A DNA stretch of 5,514 nucleotides from an uncultured Clostridia bacterium. GTDB taxonomy: Bacteria > Bacillota > Clostridia > Oscillospirales > Acutalibacteraceae. Below, piece after piece: positions 1 through 5,465 of this stretch (within the stretch, counting starts at the first letter, position 1; each line of letters starts with the position of its first letter). The DNA lies in assembly GCA_937912045.1 (NCBI GenBank), contig CALDPI010000037.1:1-5514 (forward strand). The letters are read 5' to 3'. The notes below the pieces were generated by a model. It did not search any database, was not told the DNA's origin, and saw only the letters and a program-made list of their open reading frames with translations. Both the position numbers and the translations under genes were made by a program.

Positions 1-1
1 G

Positions 2-154
2 CTTTCTGACGATGCAAAAAAGGCAAAGCAGATAATTGCCGAGTTTGAACCGACCTTTTCCTCCAAGGAAGCATATCTTGAATTTATTGATAGCCTTAAT
101 TCTACCGGTGACCGAATAGATTACATAGGCGATACAGCAACCGTAAAACTCTAA
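2..154 (+). CDS. C-terminal end of an unidentified protein (partial, cut by left edge)
   Basis: An open frame enters from the left edge and runs 50 codons to a TAA at 152-154. The other two forward frames are not convincing; one hits TGA at codon three. The visible tail begins LSDDAKKAKQIIAEFEPTF and ends YIGDTATVKL. It is soluble-looking, rich in charged and helix-forming residues (KKAKQIIAEFE, SKEAYLEFIDSL), with no membrane segment or cysteine. I do not recognise the family and assign no function. A strong hairpin at 159-186 begins four bases after the stop, supporting this as a true gene end. The next gene is convergent, so this is the last gene of its transcript. Confidence is in the reading frame, not in any product. 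Confidence 0.7.
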   Translation, partial: LSDDAKKAKQIIAEFEPTFSSKEAYLEFIDSLNSTGDRIDYIGDTATVKL

Positions 155-158
155 AGCA

Positions 159-186
159 AAAGACACCGTCCTCGGACGGTGTCTTT
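159..186. terminator. Bidirectional intrinsic terminator between convergent genes
   Basis: A perfect 12-bp inverted repeat, AAAGACACCGTC (159-170) and GACGGTGTCTTT (175-186), is separated by a four-base loop, CTCG. The arms are GC-rich in the middle and A/T at the base, so either strand gives a hairpin followed by a short U-rich stretch (TCTTTATTGTTTAT on +, TCTTTTG on -). It lies 4 bp after the + strand stop (154) and 5 bp before the - strand stop (192), so it most likely ends both transcripts. Confidence 0.85.
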
Positions 187-191
187 ATTGT

Positions 192-485
192 TTATCCATC
201 AAAATCTTCAATCGTGCTGTATATTTCTTCAAGCGTTTGAAATTCAATACCTTTTTTAAGCATATTTCTGTCATATTCGGGTAGCGCACTATAATTTACG
301 TCTTTAAACTCGCGCACCATTTCATCAAGCTTATATACGGCAACGTGATTATCGCGTTGCTTCAGCACGTATGGGGCAGAGGCTTTGATTTTGTTAACTC
401 TTCCTTCCGCATATGAATTTATCGACGCAATAGCAGAAATCGTTATGATAATTGTTACTATGGAAATTATAAGCTTTGTTTTCAA
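192..485 (-). CDS. Small exported protein with BofC-like C-terminal segment (hypothetical)
   Basis: This is a 97-residue protein with a TTG start at 483-485 and TAA at 192-194. The N-terminus is a typical signal sequence or membrane anchor: a short basic start (MKTK), a hydrophobic core at about residues 5-22, and a possible signal peptidase site after SYA (residues 24-26). The rest is a small extracytoplasmic domain. It ends in LPEYDRNMLKKGIEF (68-82) followed by an acidic LEEIYSTIEDFDG tail. The pattern LPxxDxxxLxxGIxxxxxEExxxxxED recalls the C-terminal domain of BofC, the forespore intermembrane protein of Bacillus, and many small clostridial hypothetical proteins. That likeness is from memory and is an inference. 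TTG is the only reasonable start: an in-frame TGA lies three codons upstream, and the next internal Met is residue 56, beyond the signal sequence. The upstream ATG (minus strand, 7 bases earlier) is out of frame. I see no convincing promoter. Confidence 0.75.
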   Translation of the reverse strand: MKTKLIISIVTIIITISAIASINSYAEGRVNKIKASAPYVLKQRDNHVAVYKLDEMVREFKDVNYSALPEYDRNMLKKGIEFQTLEEIYSTIEDFDG

Positions 486-491
486 AATACA

Positions 492-496
492 TCACC
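492..496 (-). promoter_or_regulatory. Weak ribosome binding site supporting a TTG start
   Basis: On the - strand GGTGA lies six bases before the TTG at 483-485. It is a partial Shine-Dalgarno match, but at the right distance. Together with the in-frame TGA just upstream it fixes the start of the small exported protein at TTG. The match is much poorer than the AGGAGG sites of the PBP and phosphohexomutase genes, suggesting modest translation. Confidence 0.45.
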
Positions 497-553
497 GTAC
501 ATATTATTTCCCAATCTGCATAAATTTAAGCAAATTGTTAATTTTTTAAAAGA

Positions 554-565
554 TACAATATTGTA
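554..565. promoter_or_regulatory. 12-bp perfect palindrome TACAATATTGTA (possible operator)
   Basis: TACAATATTGTA is a perfect 12-base palindrome in the divergent gap between the small exported protein and the PBP gene. It sits about 24 bases upstream of the PBP -10 box, at or just above where a -35 element would be. That is a plausible position for a dimeric regulator acting on the PBP promoter, or on both divergent genes. No regulator is encoded nearby and the sequence is AT-rich, so chance is a fair alternative. Confidence 0.3.
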
Positions 566-585
566 ACCCCATTTTCTGAAAAATA

Positions 586-594
586 TGGTATAAT
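586..594 (+). promoter_or_regulatory. Extended -10 promoter for the PBP gene
   Basis: TGGTATAAT contains a perfect TATAAT (589-594) preceded by the TGn extension. Transcription would begin near 601, giving a leader of about 28 bases before the ATG at 629. No good -35 hexamer is present at 16-18 bases (the sequence there is ACCCCA-like). A TTGTAA at 561-566 is 22 bases away, which is too far. The promoter therefore looks like the extended -10 type. Confidence 0.65.
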
Positions 595-615
595 ATCTTC
601 ACAACTTCATTGAAT

Positions 616-621
616 AGGAGG
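616..621 (+). promoter_or_regulatory. Consensus ribosome binding site of the PBP gene
   Basis: AGGAGG, part of AGGAGGT, is followed seven bases later by the ATG at 629-631. This is a full match to the anti-Shine-Dalgarno sequence and fixes the PBP start. Confidence 0.9.
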
Positions 622-628
622 TAGCCAT

Positions 629-2938
629 ATGGCTGAGAACGATTTTAATGAAAATGTAAATTCTAACGAAGGCGGCAGTTTTGACCTTAACAGTTTTTCA
701 ACTGTCGGTGCTCAGAAAAATGCTGATGTTGAGCACGCACCCGCAAAAACCGCTGTATCGCGCAAAAAGAAAATCACAACAACAATCCTTACGGTATTCT
801 TGATTGGAATCATTACCGTCAGCTTGGTTGTTGCCACTTTTGCTGTATATGTTTTTGGTTTTATTGATGATTCATTGCCCGAAGACCTTGATAACCTTGT
901 TCTTAATTTTACTACTACAATATATGTACAGGACAAGAAAACGGGTGAATACACCGAATATAAGCGTATTCACGGCGGCGAGAATCGCATTTGGGTCGAT
1001 TTTAACGATATGCCAAAGCATCTGGGTGATGCTTTCATCGCCATCGAGGATGAGCGCTTTAACGACCATGACGGCGTTGACTGGAAACGCACTGTGTATG
1101 CCTTTGCCAACGAATTTTTGAATTTTTCCTCAAAGTTCGGCGGTTCGACAATCACGCAGCAGCTAGTTAAGAATCTCACAATGGATACCGACCAGAACGC
1201 AATGCGTAAGGTCCGTGAGATTATGCGTGCTCGCAGGCTCGAAATGGAATACCACAAGGATACCATTCTTGAATGTTATCTGAACGTTATAAACCTCGGC
1301 GGCGGTCGCTGCGGAGTTGAGGTTGCTTCCAACTACTATTTCGGTAAATCTGCAAAGGACCTCACAATTTCCGAAAGTGCAGTCTTGGCATCGATTGTTA
1401 AGAGTCCGGAATATTACCGCCCCGATAAAAATCCGAAAAACAACCGTCAAAGACAGCTTTTGGTTCTTGATAAAATGCTCGAGCTTAAGTTAATTACTAA
1501 AGAAGAGTATAAAGAGGCTGTTGACGAAGAGGTAAACATCATTGCCAACGCACAGACCGCTTCGAATCAGGAAATATATTCGTATTTTGTTGACGCCTTG
1601 ATTGAACAGGTTGCAAACGACCTGTCTGAGCTTTACGACATTGACAAAACACACGCCTCAACAAACGTATATAACGGAGGATATAAAATTTATTGCACGC
1701 TTGACCCGAAGGTTCAGTCGGCTGTTGAATCGGTGTTCTATAACGAATCTGTAAGAACCAAAAATTCAAAAACGGGTGAGCTTGGTCAAGGCTCTATAAC
1801 GGTTATGGATTATGAAGGCCACGTTGTCGGAATTGCAGGCGGTTTAGGTGAAAAGAAAGAAAACCGCGGTCTCAACCGTGCAACCTCTTCACCGCGTCAG
1901 CCTGGTTCAACAATGAAGCCTATTGCCGCGTACGCACCCGCCATTGAAAAGAATCTCATAACCTATTCTTCACTTGTGAACGACACACGCAAAAGCTATA
2001 ACAATAACACGTGGTCGCCTAAAAACTGGTATGGCGGTTATTGGGGCAACATTACTGCGGCATATGCATTACAGCGCTCTGTTAACACAATTCCCGTAAT
2101 GCTTGTCAACGAAATGACACCCAAAAATTCTTACGCGTTTTTGACCGAAAAATTGGGTATGAAGCACCTTAACAATCCGCAGGATATCGACCTTGCCCCG
2201 ATGGGACTCGGCGGTACAAACGGCGGTGTTACAACGCTTGAATCTGCGGCAGCATATGCAATTTTCGGTAACGGAGGTTACTATTATGAGCCGTCCTTCT
2301 ATACAAAGATAACCGACCAGCACGGTGAGGTTATTCTTGAGAAGAAGACAAATCCTGTTGCCGCTATTGGTGAGGACACCGCAACGATTATGAACCATAT
2401 GTTGCAGAATGTTGTATACGGAGATGGTGGTACAGGTGCAGGTGCCGCGGGCTACGTTCCACATATGAAGATATTTGCAAAAACAGGTACTTCATCCGAA
2501 ACAAACGATATTTGGTTTGTCGGCGGCACTCCGCATTACGTTGCGTCCTGCTGGTACGGCTATGATAACAACGGTGTTATCAGTCAGTCGGGCCTTGCCC
2601 GTAAGCTCTGGGGACAGGTAATGTCCAAGGTGCATTCCGGAATTGCCTCTGCTAAGTTTAACGACAGTAAATATGTTGAAAGAAGATATTACTGTACCGA
2701 AACCGGTCTGCTCGCAACCAAGAACTGCACTACGACAGGCGTCGGCTGGTATAAAAAGACCGATAAGAAAACCTGTACAACTCATAAGGGTTCTATAAGA
2801 GATATTGTTGTTGACGCACCTGTATCAAGTGCGGCAAGCACCTCTTCGGGCGCAGCTAACACTTCATCGGCAGCACCGACCACAAGCACAGCACAAACAA
2901 GCTCTGCAGCAGCAACTTCATCACAAGCAACAAACTAA
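629..2938 (+). CDS. Class A penicillin-binding protein, PBP1A type (glycosyltransferase/transpeptidase)
   Basis: This 769-residue bifunctional enzyme polymerises lipid II into glycan strands and cross-links the stem peptides on the outer face of the membrane. Order of parts: a cytoplasmic tail of about 48 residues ending in basic SRKKK; one transmembrane helix at about 49-78; a GT51 domain at about 120-285; a linker; and a transpeptidase domain at about 385-670. GT51 motifs seen are EDERFNDHDG with catalytic Glu140, GGSTITQQ (171-178), RKVRE with the second key Glu197, and ILECYLN (213-219). Transpeptidase motifs are STMK (Ser427 nucleophile, Lys430), SVN (484-486) and KTGTS (618-622), so both activities look intact. 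After the catalytic core comes a short module with Cys689, Cys700 and Cys716, common in clostridial PBP1A proteins, then a Ser/Thr/Ala-rich tail (about 732-769). Length is normal for the family. The start is set by AGGAGG at 616-621. The gene appears monocistronic. Beta-lactams would be expected to acylate Ser427. Symbols such as ponA, pbpA or mrcA are used for relatives; I assign none. Confidence 0.97.
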   Translation: MAENDFNENVNSNEGGSFDLNSFSTVGAQKNADVEHAPAKTAVSRKKKITTTILTVFLIGIITVSLVVATFAVYVFGFIDDSLPEDLDNLVLNFTTTIYVQDKKTGEYTEYKRIHGGENRIWVDFNDMPKHLGDAFIAIEDERFNDHDGVDWKRTVYAFANEFLNFSSKFGGSTITQQLVKNLTMDTDQNAMRKVREIMRARRLEMEYHKDTILECYLNVINLGGGRCGVEVASNYYFGKSAKDLTISESAVLASIVKSPEYYRPDKNPKNNRQRQLLVLDKMLELKLITKEEYKEAVDEEVNIIANAQTASNQEIYSYFVDALIEQVANDLSELYDIDKTHASTNVYNGGYKIYCTLDPKVQSAVESVFYNESVRTKNSKTGELGQGSITVMDYEGHVVGIAGGLGEKKENRGLNRATSSPRQPGSTMKPIAAYAPAIEKNLITYSSLVNDTRKSYNNNTWSPKNWYGGYWGNITAAYALQRSVNTIPVMLVNEMTPKNSYAFLTEKLGMKHLNNPQDIDLAPMGLGGTNGGVTTLESAAAYAIFGNGGYYYEPSFYTKITDQHGEVILEKKTNPVAAIGEDTATIMNHMLQNVVYGDGGTGAGAAGYVPHMKIFAKTGTSSETNDIWFVGGTPHYVASCWYGYDNNGVISQSGLARKLWGQVMSKVHSGIASAKFNDSKYVERRYYCTETGLLATKNCTTTGVGWYKKTDKKTCTTHKGSIRDIVVDAPVSSAASTSSGAANTSSAAPTTSTAQTSSAAATSSQATN

Positions 2939-2939
2939 A

Positions 2940-2973
2940 AAAATAAGGGAGCAGTTATCTGCTCCCTTATTTT
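2940..2973. terminator. Bidirectional intrinsic terminator between the PBP and phosphohexomutase genes
   Basis: A perfect 15-bp inverted repeat, AAAATAAGGGAGCAG (2940-2954) and CTGCTCCCTTATTTT (2959-2973), is separated by the loop TTAT. The A/T ends of the arms give a U-tract in either direction; on the - strand it is seven uninterrupted Ts. The hairpin fills the whole 35-bp gap between the PBP stop (2936-2938) and the phosphohexomutase stop (2974-2976), so it serves both converging genes. Confidence 0.93.
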
Positions 2974-4689
2974 CTATTCAACTCCGAGTATAGTTTTTAC
3001 GGATTTAATTATTTCGTCAGAAATTTGGATTGCATTGTCCATGCTGGTGCCGATGCTTGAAATGTAAGCCTTGATTTTCGGCTCCGTTCCTGAGGGACGT
3101 ATGATAACCGAGTTTCCTCCCTCAAGCACAAACTCCAAAACGTCCGATTTTGGCAGGGTAATTCTGCTCTTTTCACCGCTTGCTGTGTCAGTGCGGACAG
3201 AGGCAATATAATCAGCAACAGCGGTCACAGCGTAGTTTGCGATTGCCTTAGGCGGTTCGTTGCAGAGCGTTTTCATAATCTCTGCCATCTTTTGCATTCC
3301 TGATTGACCCTCAAAGGTAAAGCTGACCTGCGTATTGTGGTAATACCCAAATTCGTCATACAAATCGTTTAAAACAGTCAAAATGCTCTTGTTTTGTGTC
3401 TTATAGTAGCAAACCATCTCACAAATGAGCATTGAAGCGTTAACGGCATCCTTATCGCGAACATATCCGCCCGAAAGATAGCCGTAGCTCTCTTCAAATC
3501 CGAACTGATAACGGTATTCTTCATCTTTTGCTTCTAAAATTCCAATCTGTTCACCAATAAACTTGAAGCCTGTCAGCGTGTTTATGAGCTCACAACCGTA
3601 TTTGTCGGCGATTTTTTGACAAAGCTCTGTTGTAACTATTGTCTTAACAGCGATGGGGTTTTGTGGAAGAAGGCCCATCGACTTTTTCTGAGAAAGAATA
3701 TAGTTGAGGAGCAAAGCGCCAACCTGGTTACCCGTTAAAAGTACGTATTCATTGCCATTAGGTACTGCAATGCCAACACGGTCAGAGTCGGGGTCGGTTG
3801 CAAGTAAAAGGTCGGGGTTTAATTTCTCAGCGAGCTTAAGAGCGCATTCAAACGGCTGGCGAAGCTCTGGATTCGGATAGGGAGCAGTGGGGAAGTTGCC
3901 GTCGGGTTTTTCCTGCTCGGGAACGACCGTTACGTCGTTAAGACCGATGCGCTTGAGGATTGCACGAACAGGCTTATTTCCGGCGCCGTGCAGGGGAGTG
4001 TATATAATCTTAATGTCGTTTTCAGCACAAACGGTTTTGTTAACAAGCTGTGATTGAACGTTATCGAGATACGCATTAATAACGTCATCACCAATATATT
4101 CGATTAAGCCGTCGTTAACAGCATCTTCAAAGTCAATCTTCTTGACACCACTGAAGATATCAACCTTGTTCATTATGGAAAGAACGTATTCGCTGGCTTC
4201 AAGATTCAGCTGTGAGCCGTCGGGACCGTATGCCTTGAATCCGTTATATTTTGCGGGGTTGTGACTGGCGGTAATAACGATACCTGCGTCGCACTTCAAG
4301 TGGCGCACGGCAAAAGAGAGCATAGGTGTGGGCATAAGCTCTTTGTAAATATAAACCTTAACCCCGTTGGCAGCCAAAATTGCTGCAGCGTGCTTTGCAA
4401 AGGTATCGGATTTAATGCGGCTGTCATATGCAATGGCAACGCAACCGTTTTCGGAAACGGAATTAACGTATTCGGCAAGACCCTGTGTTGCACGGCCAAC
4501 AGTGTAAATATTCATGCGGTTTGTACCGGCGCCTATAACGCCGCGAAGACCGCCTGTGCCAAAGGAAAGGTCTTTATAAAATCTATCATTAATTGCTTCA
4601 AAATCGCCTTCAATGCTTTTAAGCTCATTTGCAACGTCAGCATCGTCGGTAGCATTTTCCAACCATTCTTTATATAACTTTTCAACCAT
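2974..4689 (-). CDS. Phosphoglucomutase/phosphomannomutase (alpha-D-phosphohexomutase family)
   Basis: This 571-residue cytoplasmic enzyme interconverts hexose-6-phosphate and hexose-1-phosphate through a phosphoserine enzyme and a bisphosphate intermediate. All four family signatures are visible: TASHNP (140-145) with the phosphorylated Ser142; the Mg-binding loop DPDSDR (299-304); the sugar-recognition loop GFEESYGY (397-404); and the phosphate-binding loop RPSGTEPK (531-538). The N-terminal LSFGTGGLRG (41-50) is typical of the longer phospho-sugar mutases such as PgcA of Bacillus subtilis, which is of similar length. Alpha-phosphoglucomutase feeding UDP-glucose and envelope glycans is therefore the first guess; mannose specificity cannot be excluded. 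The ATG start is supported by AGGAGG seven bases upstream, and a near-perfect sigma-A promoter lies at 4730-4758. The gene is transcribed alone, divergently from the sigma factor gene. It ends in TAG directly against the terminator hairpin shared with the PBP gene. Confidence 0.95.
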   Translation of the reverse strand: MVEKLYKEWLENATDDADVANELKSIEGDFEAINDRFYKDLSFGTGGLRGVIGAGTNRMNIYTVGRATQGLAEYVNSVSENGCVAIAYDSRIKSDTFAKHAAAILAANGVKVYIYKELMPTPMLSFAVRHLKCDAGIVITASHNPAKYNGFKAYGPDGSQLNLEASEYVLSIMNKVDIFSGVKKIDFEDAVNDGLIEYIGDDVINAYLDNVQSQLVNKTVCAENDIKIIYTPLHGAGNKPVRAILKRIGLNDVTVVPEQEKPDGNFPTAPYPNPELRQPFECALKLAEKLNPDLLLATDPDSDRVGIAVPNGNEYVLLTGNQVGALLLNYILSQKKSMGLLPQNPIAVKTIVTTELCQKIADKYGCELINTLTGFKFIGEQIGILEAKDEEYRYQFGFEESYGYLSGGYVRDKDAVNASMLICEMVCYYKTQNKSILTVLNDLYDEFGYYHNTQVSFTFEGQSGMQKMAEIMKTLCNEPPKAIANYAVTAVADYIASVRTDTASGEKSRITLPKSDVLEFVLEGGNSVIIRPSGTEPKIKAYISSIGTSMDNAIQISDEIIKSVKTILGVE

Positions 4690-4696
4690 TATTTTT

Positions 4697-4702
4697 CCTC
4701 CT
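4697..4702 (-). promoter_or_regulatory. Consensus ribosome binding site of the phosphohexomutase gene
   Basis: Read on the - strand this is AGGAGG, followed seven bases later by the ATG at 4687-4689. It is a full Shine-Dalgarno match and fixes the phosphohexomutase start. Confidence 0.9.
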
Positions 4703-4729
4703 GTACAATAATTAAATGGTGCTAATTAA

Positions 4730-4758
4730 ATAATAACGCACCAAAACAATCCTGTCAA
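4730..4758 (-). promoter_or_regulatory. Sigma-A promoter of the phosphohexomutase gene
   Basis: On the - strand the -35 box is TTGACA (4758-4753, a perfect match). A 17-base spacer follows, then the -10 box TATTAT (4735-4730, one mismatch). Transcription would start near 4723, giving a leader of about 33 bases. The strength suggests high housekeeping expression. An inverted repeat, TTTTAC-TT-GTAAAA (4760-4773), abuts the -35 box and could bind a regulator. Confidence 0.88.
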
Positions 4759-4759
4759 C

Positions 4760-4792
4760 TTTTACTTGTAAAATATTAACAGTTGTAAAATA
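4760..4792. repeat. Short inverted and direct repeats beside the phosphohexomutase promoter
   Basis: TTTTAC (4760-4765) and GTAAAA (4768-4773) form a 6-bp inverted repeat with a two-base centre. The ten bases TTGTAAAATA occur at 4766-4775 and again, exactly, at 4783-4792, 17 bases apart. The cluster lies just upstream of the phosphohexomutase -35 box and about 22 bases upstream of the sigma gene's -35 box. The layout would suit a dimeric regulator with an extra half-site. The DNA is very AT-rich here, so chance repetition is possible. Confidence 0.4.
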
Positions 4793-4813
4793 GTACATAA
4801 TATAAAATTATGC

Positions 4814-4842
4814 TTGACTTTTGATTTTTAATCAGTTATTAT
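4814..4842 (+). promoter_or_regulatory. Sigma-A promoter of the SigH-like sigma factor gene
   Basis: TTGACT (4814-4819), a 17-base spacer and TATTAT (4837-4842) make a strong vegetative promoter. Transcription would start near 4849, about 30 bases before the TTG at 4879. The spacer contains an inverted repeat, TGATT-TTT-AATCA (4822-4834), between the two boxes, where a bound protein would block polymerase. No sequence resembling a SigH-type promoter was seen, so autoregulation by its own product is not supported. Confidence 0.82.
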
Positions 4843-4878
4843 ATTAGCAAGTTCAAAATATTTAATAATGGTGCTGTT

Positions 4879-5451
4879 TTGGGAATAAATTTTGTTGAAA
4901 TGTACGAAAATTTGTCGGATAATGACTTAGCATCATTATCAAAGAATAATAATCACGATGCGAGTGTTGCTCTTTTGCGCAGATACATGGGTCTTATTAA
5001 GTCACGCGCGTCCGTGTTTTATAACGGAGCTATTGAGATGGATGACCTTGTGCAGGAGGGTATCATTTCGTTGTTTCTTGCTATAAAGAATTTTACTCCC
5101 GAGCTTTCATCATTCACAACTTTTGCCCAACTTTGCATTGACAGAGGTATCATTTCGGTAATTCGCTCACAGGCGCGCAAAAAACATATACCGAAGGACA
5201 TGCTTGTCAATATTGAAGATATTAACTGTCTTTCTGCACACGCATCTCCTGAGGATATTGTTATTGAAAACGAGGATGTTTCACTTCTTGAGGATAATAT
5301 CAAGTCGGTTTTATCCCGTTTGGAATATAAAGTTTTTATGCTCTATTTGCACAACTACAGCCGTATGGAAATTGCCCGTCAACTTGAGGTGTCCGAAAAG
5401 GTTGTAAGTAACGCTGTTTACCGCATAAAGAGCAAGCTTAAAAGCCTTTAA
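4879..5451 (+). CDS. SigH-like (Spo0H-type) sigma-70 family RNA polymerase sigma factor
   Basis: This is a 190-residue alternative sigma factor that would direct RNA polymerase to a specific promoter class. Region 2 spans about residues 34-106 and includes the core-binding DDLVQEG (55-61) and the stretch SSFTTFAQLCIDR (77-89), continuing to ARKKHIP (99-105). These resemble, from memory, DDIVQEG, SSFKAFAELCITR and RQKHIP of Bacillus SigH. Region 4 is about residues 137-190, with a helix-turn-helix at about 161-187 (SRMEIARQLEVS then VVSNAVYRIKSKL). Regions 1.1 and 3 are absent, as in SigH. Length is slightly below Bacillus SigH (218). In Bacillus, SigH controls transition-phase and early sporulation genes; the same role here is inferred. 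The start is uncertain. TTG at 4879 has only GGTG before it, while ATG at 4900 (residue 8) gives MYENLSDNDL, a natural beginning for this family, but has only a distant GGGAA. The product would be 183 residues in that case. It has its own promoter at 4814-4842. The rpmG-secE-nusG genes that follow sigH in Bacillus are not downstream. Confidence 0.9.
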   Translation: MGINFVEMYENLSDNDLASLSKNNNHDASVALLRRYMGLIKSRASVFYNGAIEMDDLVQEGIISLFLAIKNFTPELSSFTTFAQLCIDRGIISVIRSQARKKHIPKDMLVNIEDINCLSAHASPEDIVIENEDVSLLEDNIKSVLSRLEYKVFMLYLHNYSRMEIARQLEVSEKVVSNAVYRIKSKLKSL

Positions 5452-5465
5452 CGGTTTGCCGTTAA
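5448..5465. terminator. Hairpin overlapping two convergent stop codons (possible weak terminator)
   Basis: TTAACGG (5448-5454) and CCGTTAA (5459-5465) form a perfect 7-bp inverted repeat with loop TTTG. The left arm contains the sigma factor's TAA and the right arm contains the TAA of the - strand frame that enters from the right edge. Its place matches the terminators at the other two convergent junctions. However, it is short and followed by TATATAT on + or AGGCTTTT on - rather than a clear U-tract, so terminator strength is doubtful. Confidence 0.4.

Noticed and set aside
561..566. TTGTAA as a -35 box for the PBP promoter.
   Set aside because: The spacing to TATAAT is 22 bases, beyond the usable range; the TGn extension explains the promoter better.
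486..570. A sigma-A promoter on the - strand for the small exported protein.
   Set aside because: Candidate boxes (TAATAT at 501-506 with TTAAAT above it) would start transcription only about eight bases before the TTG, too short for the ribosome binding site. Nothing better was found.
2069..2464. A 131-codon - strand open frame antisense to the PBP transpeptidase domain.
   Set aside because: It overlaps the essential STMK-to-KTG region of a clear PBP, has a Cys-rich implausible translation and no initiation signals.
4261..4677. A 138-codon + strand open frame antisense to the phosphohexomutase.
   Set aside because: It is the mirror of a strongly supported gene with all family motifs. The Cys/Ala-rich translation and lack of a promoter or Shine-Dalgarno mark it as a shadow.
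4690..4878. A riboswitch or structured leader in the phosphohexomutase/sigma gap.
   Set aside because: Both promoters are clear and leave leaders of only about 30 bases, too short for a known riboswitch class or an attenuator.
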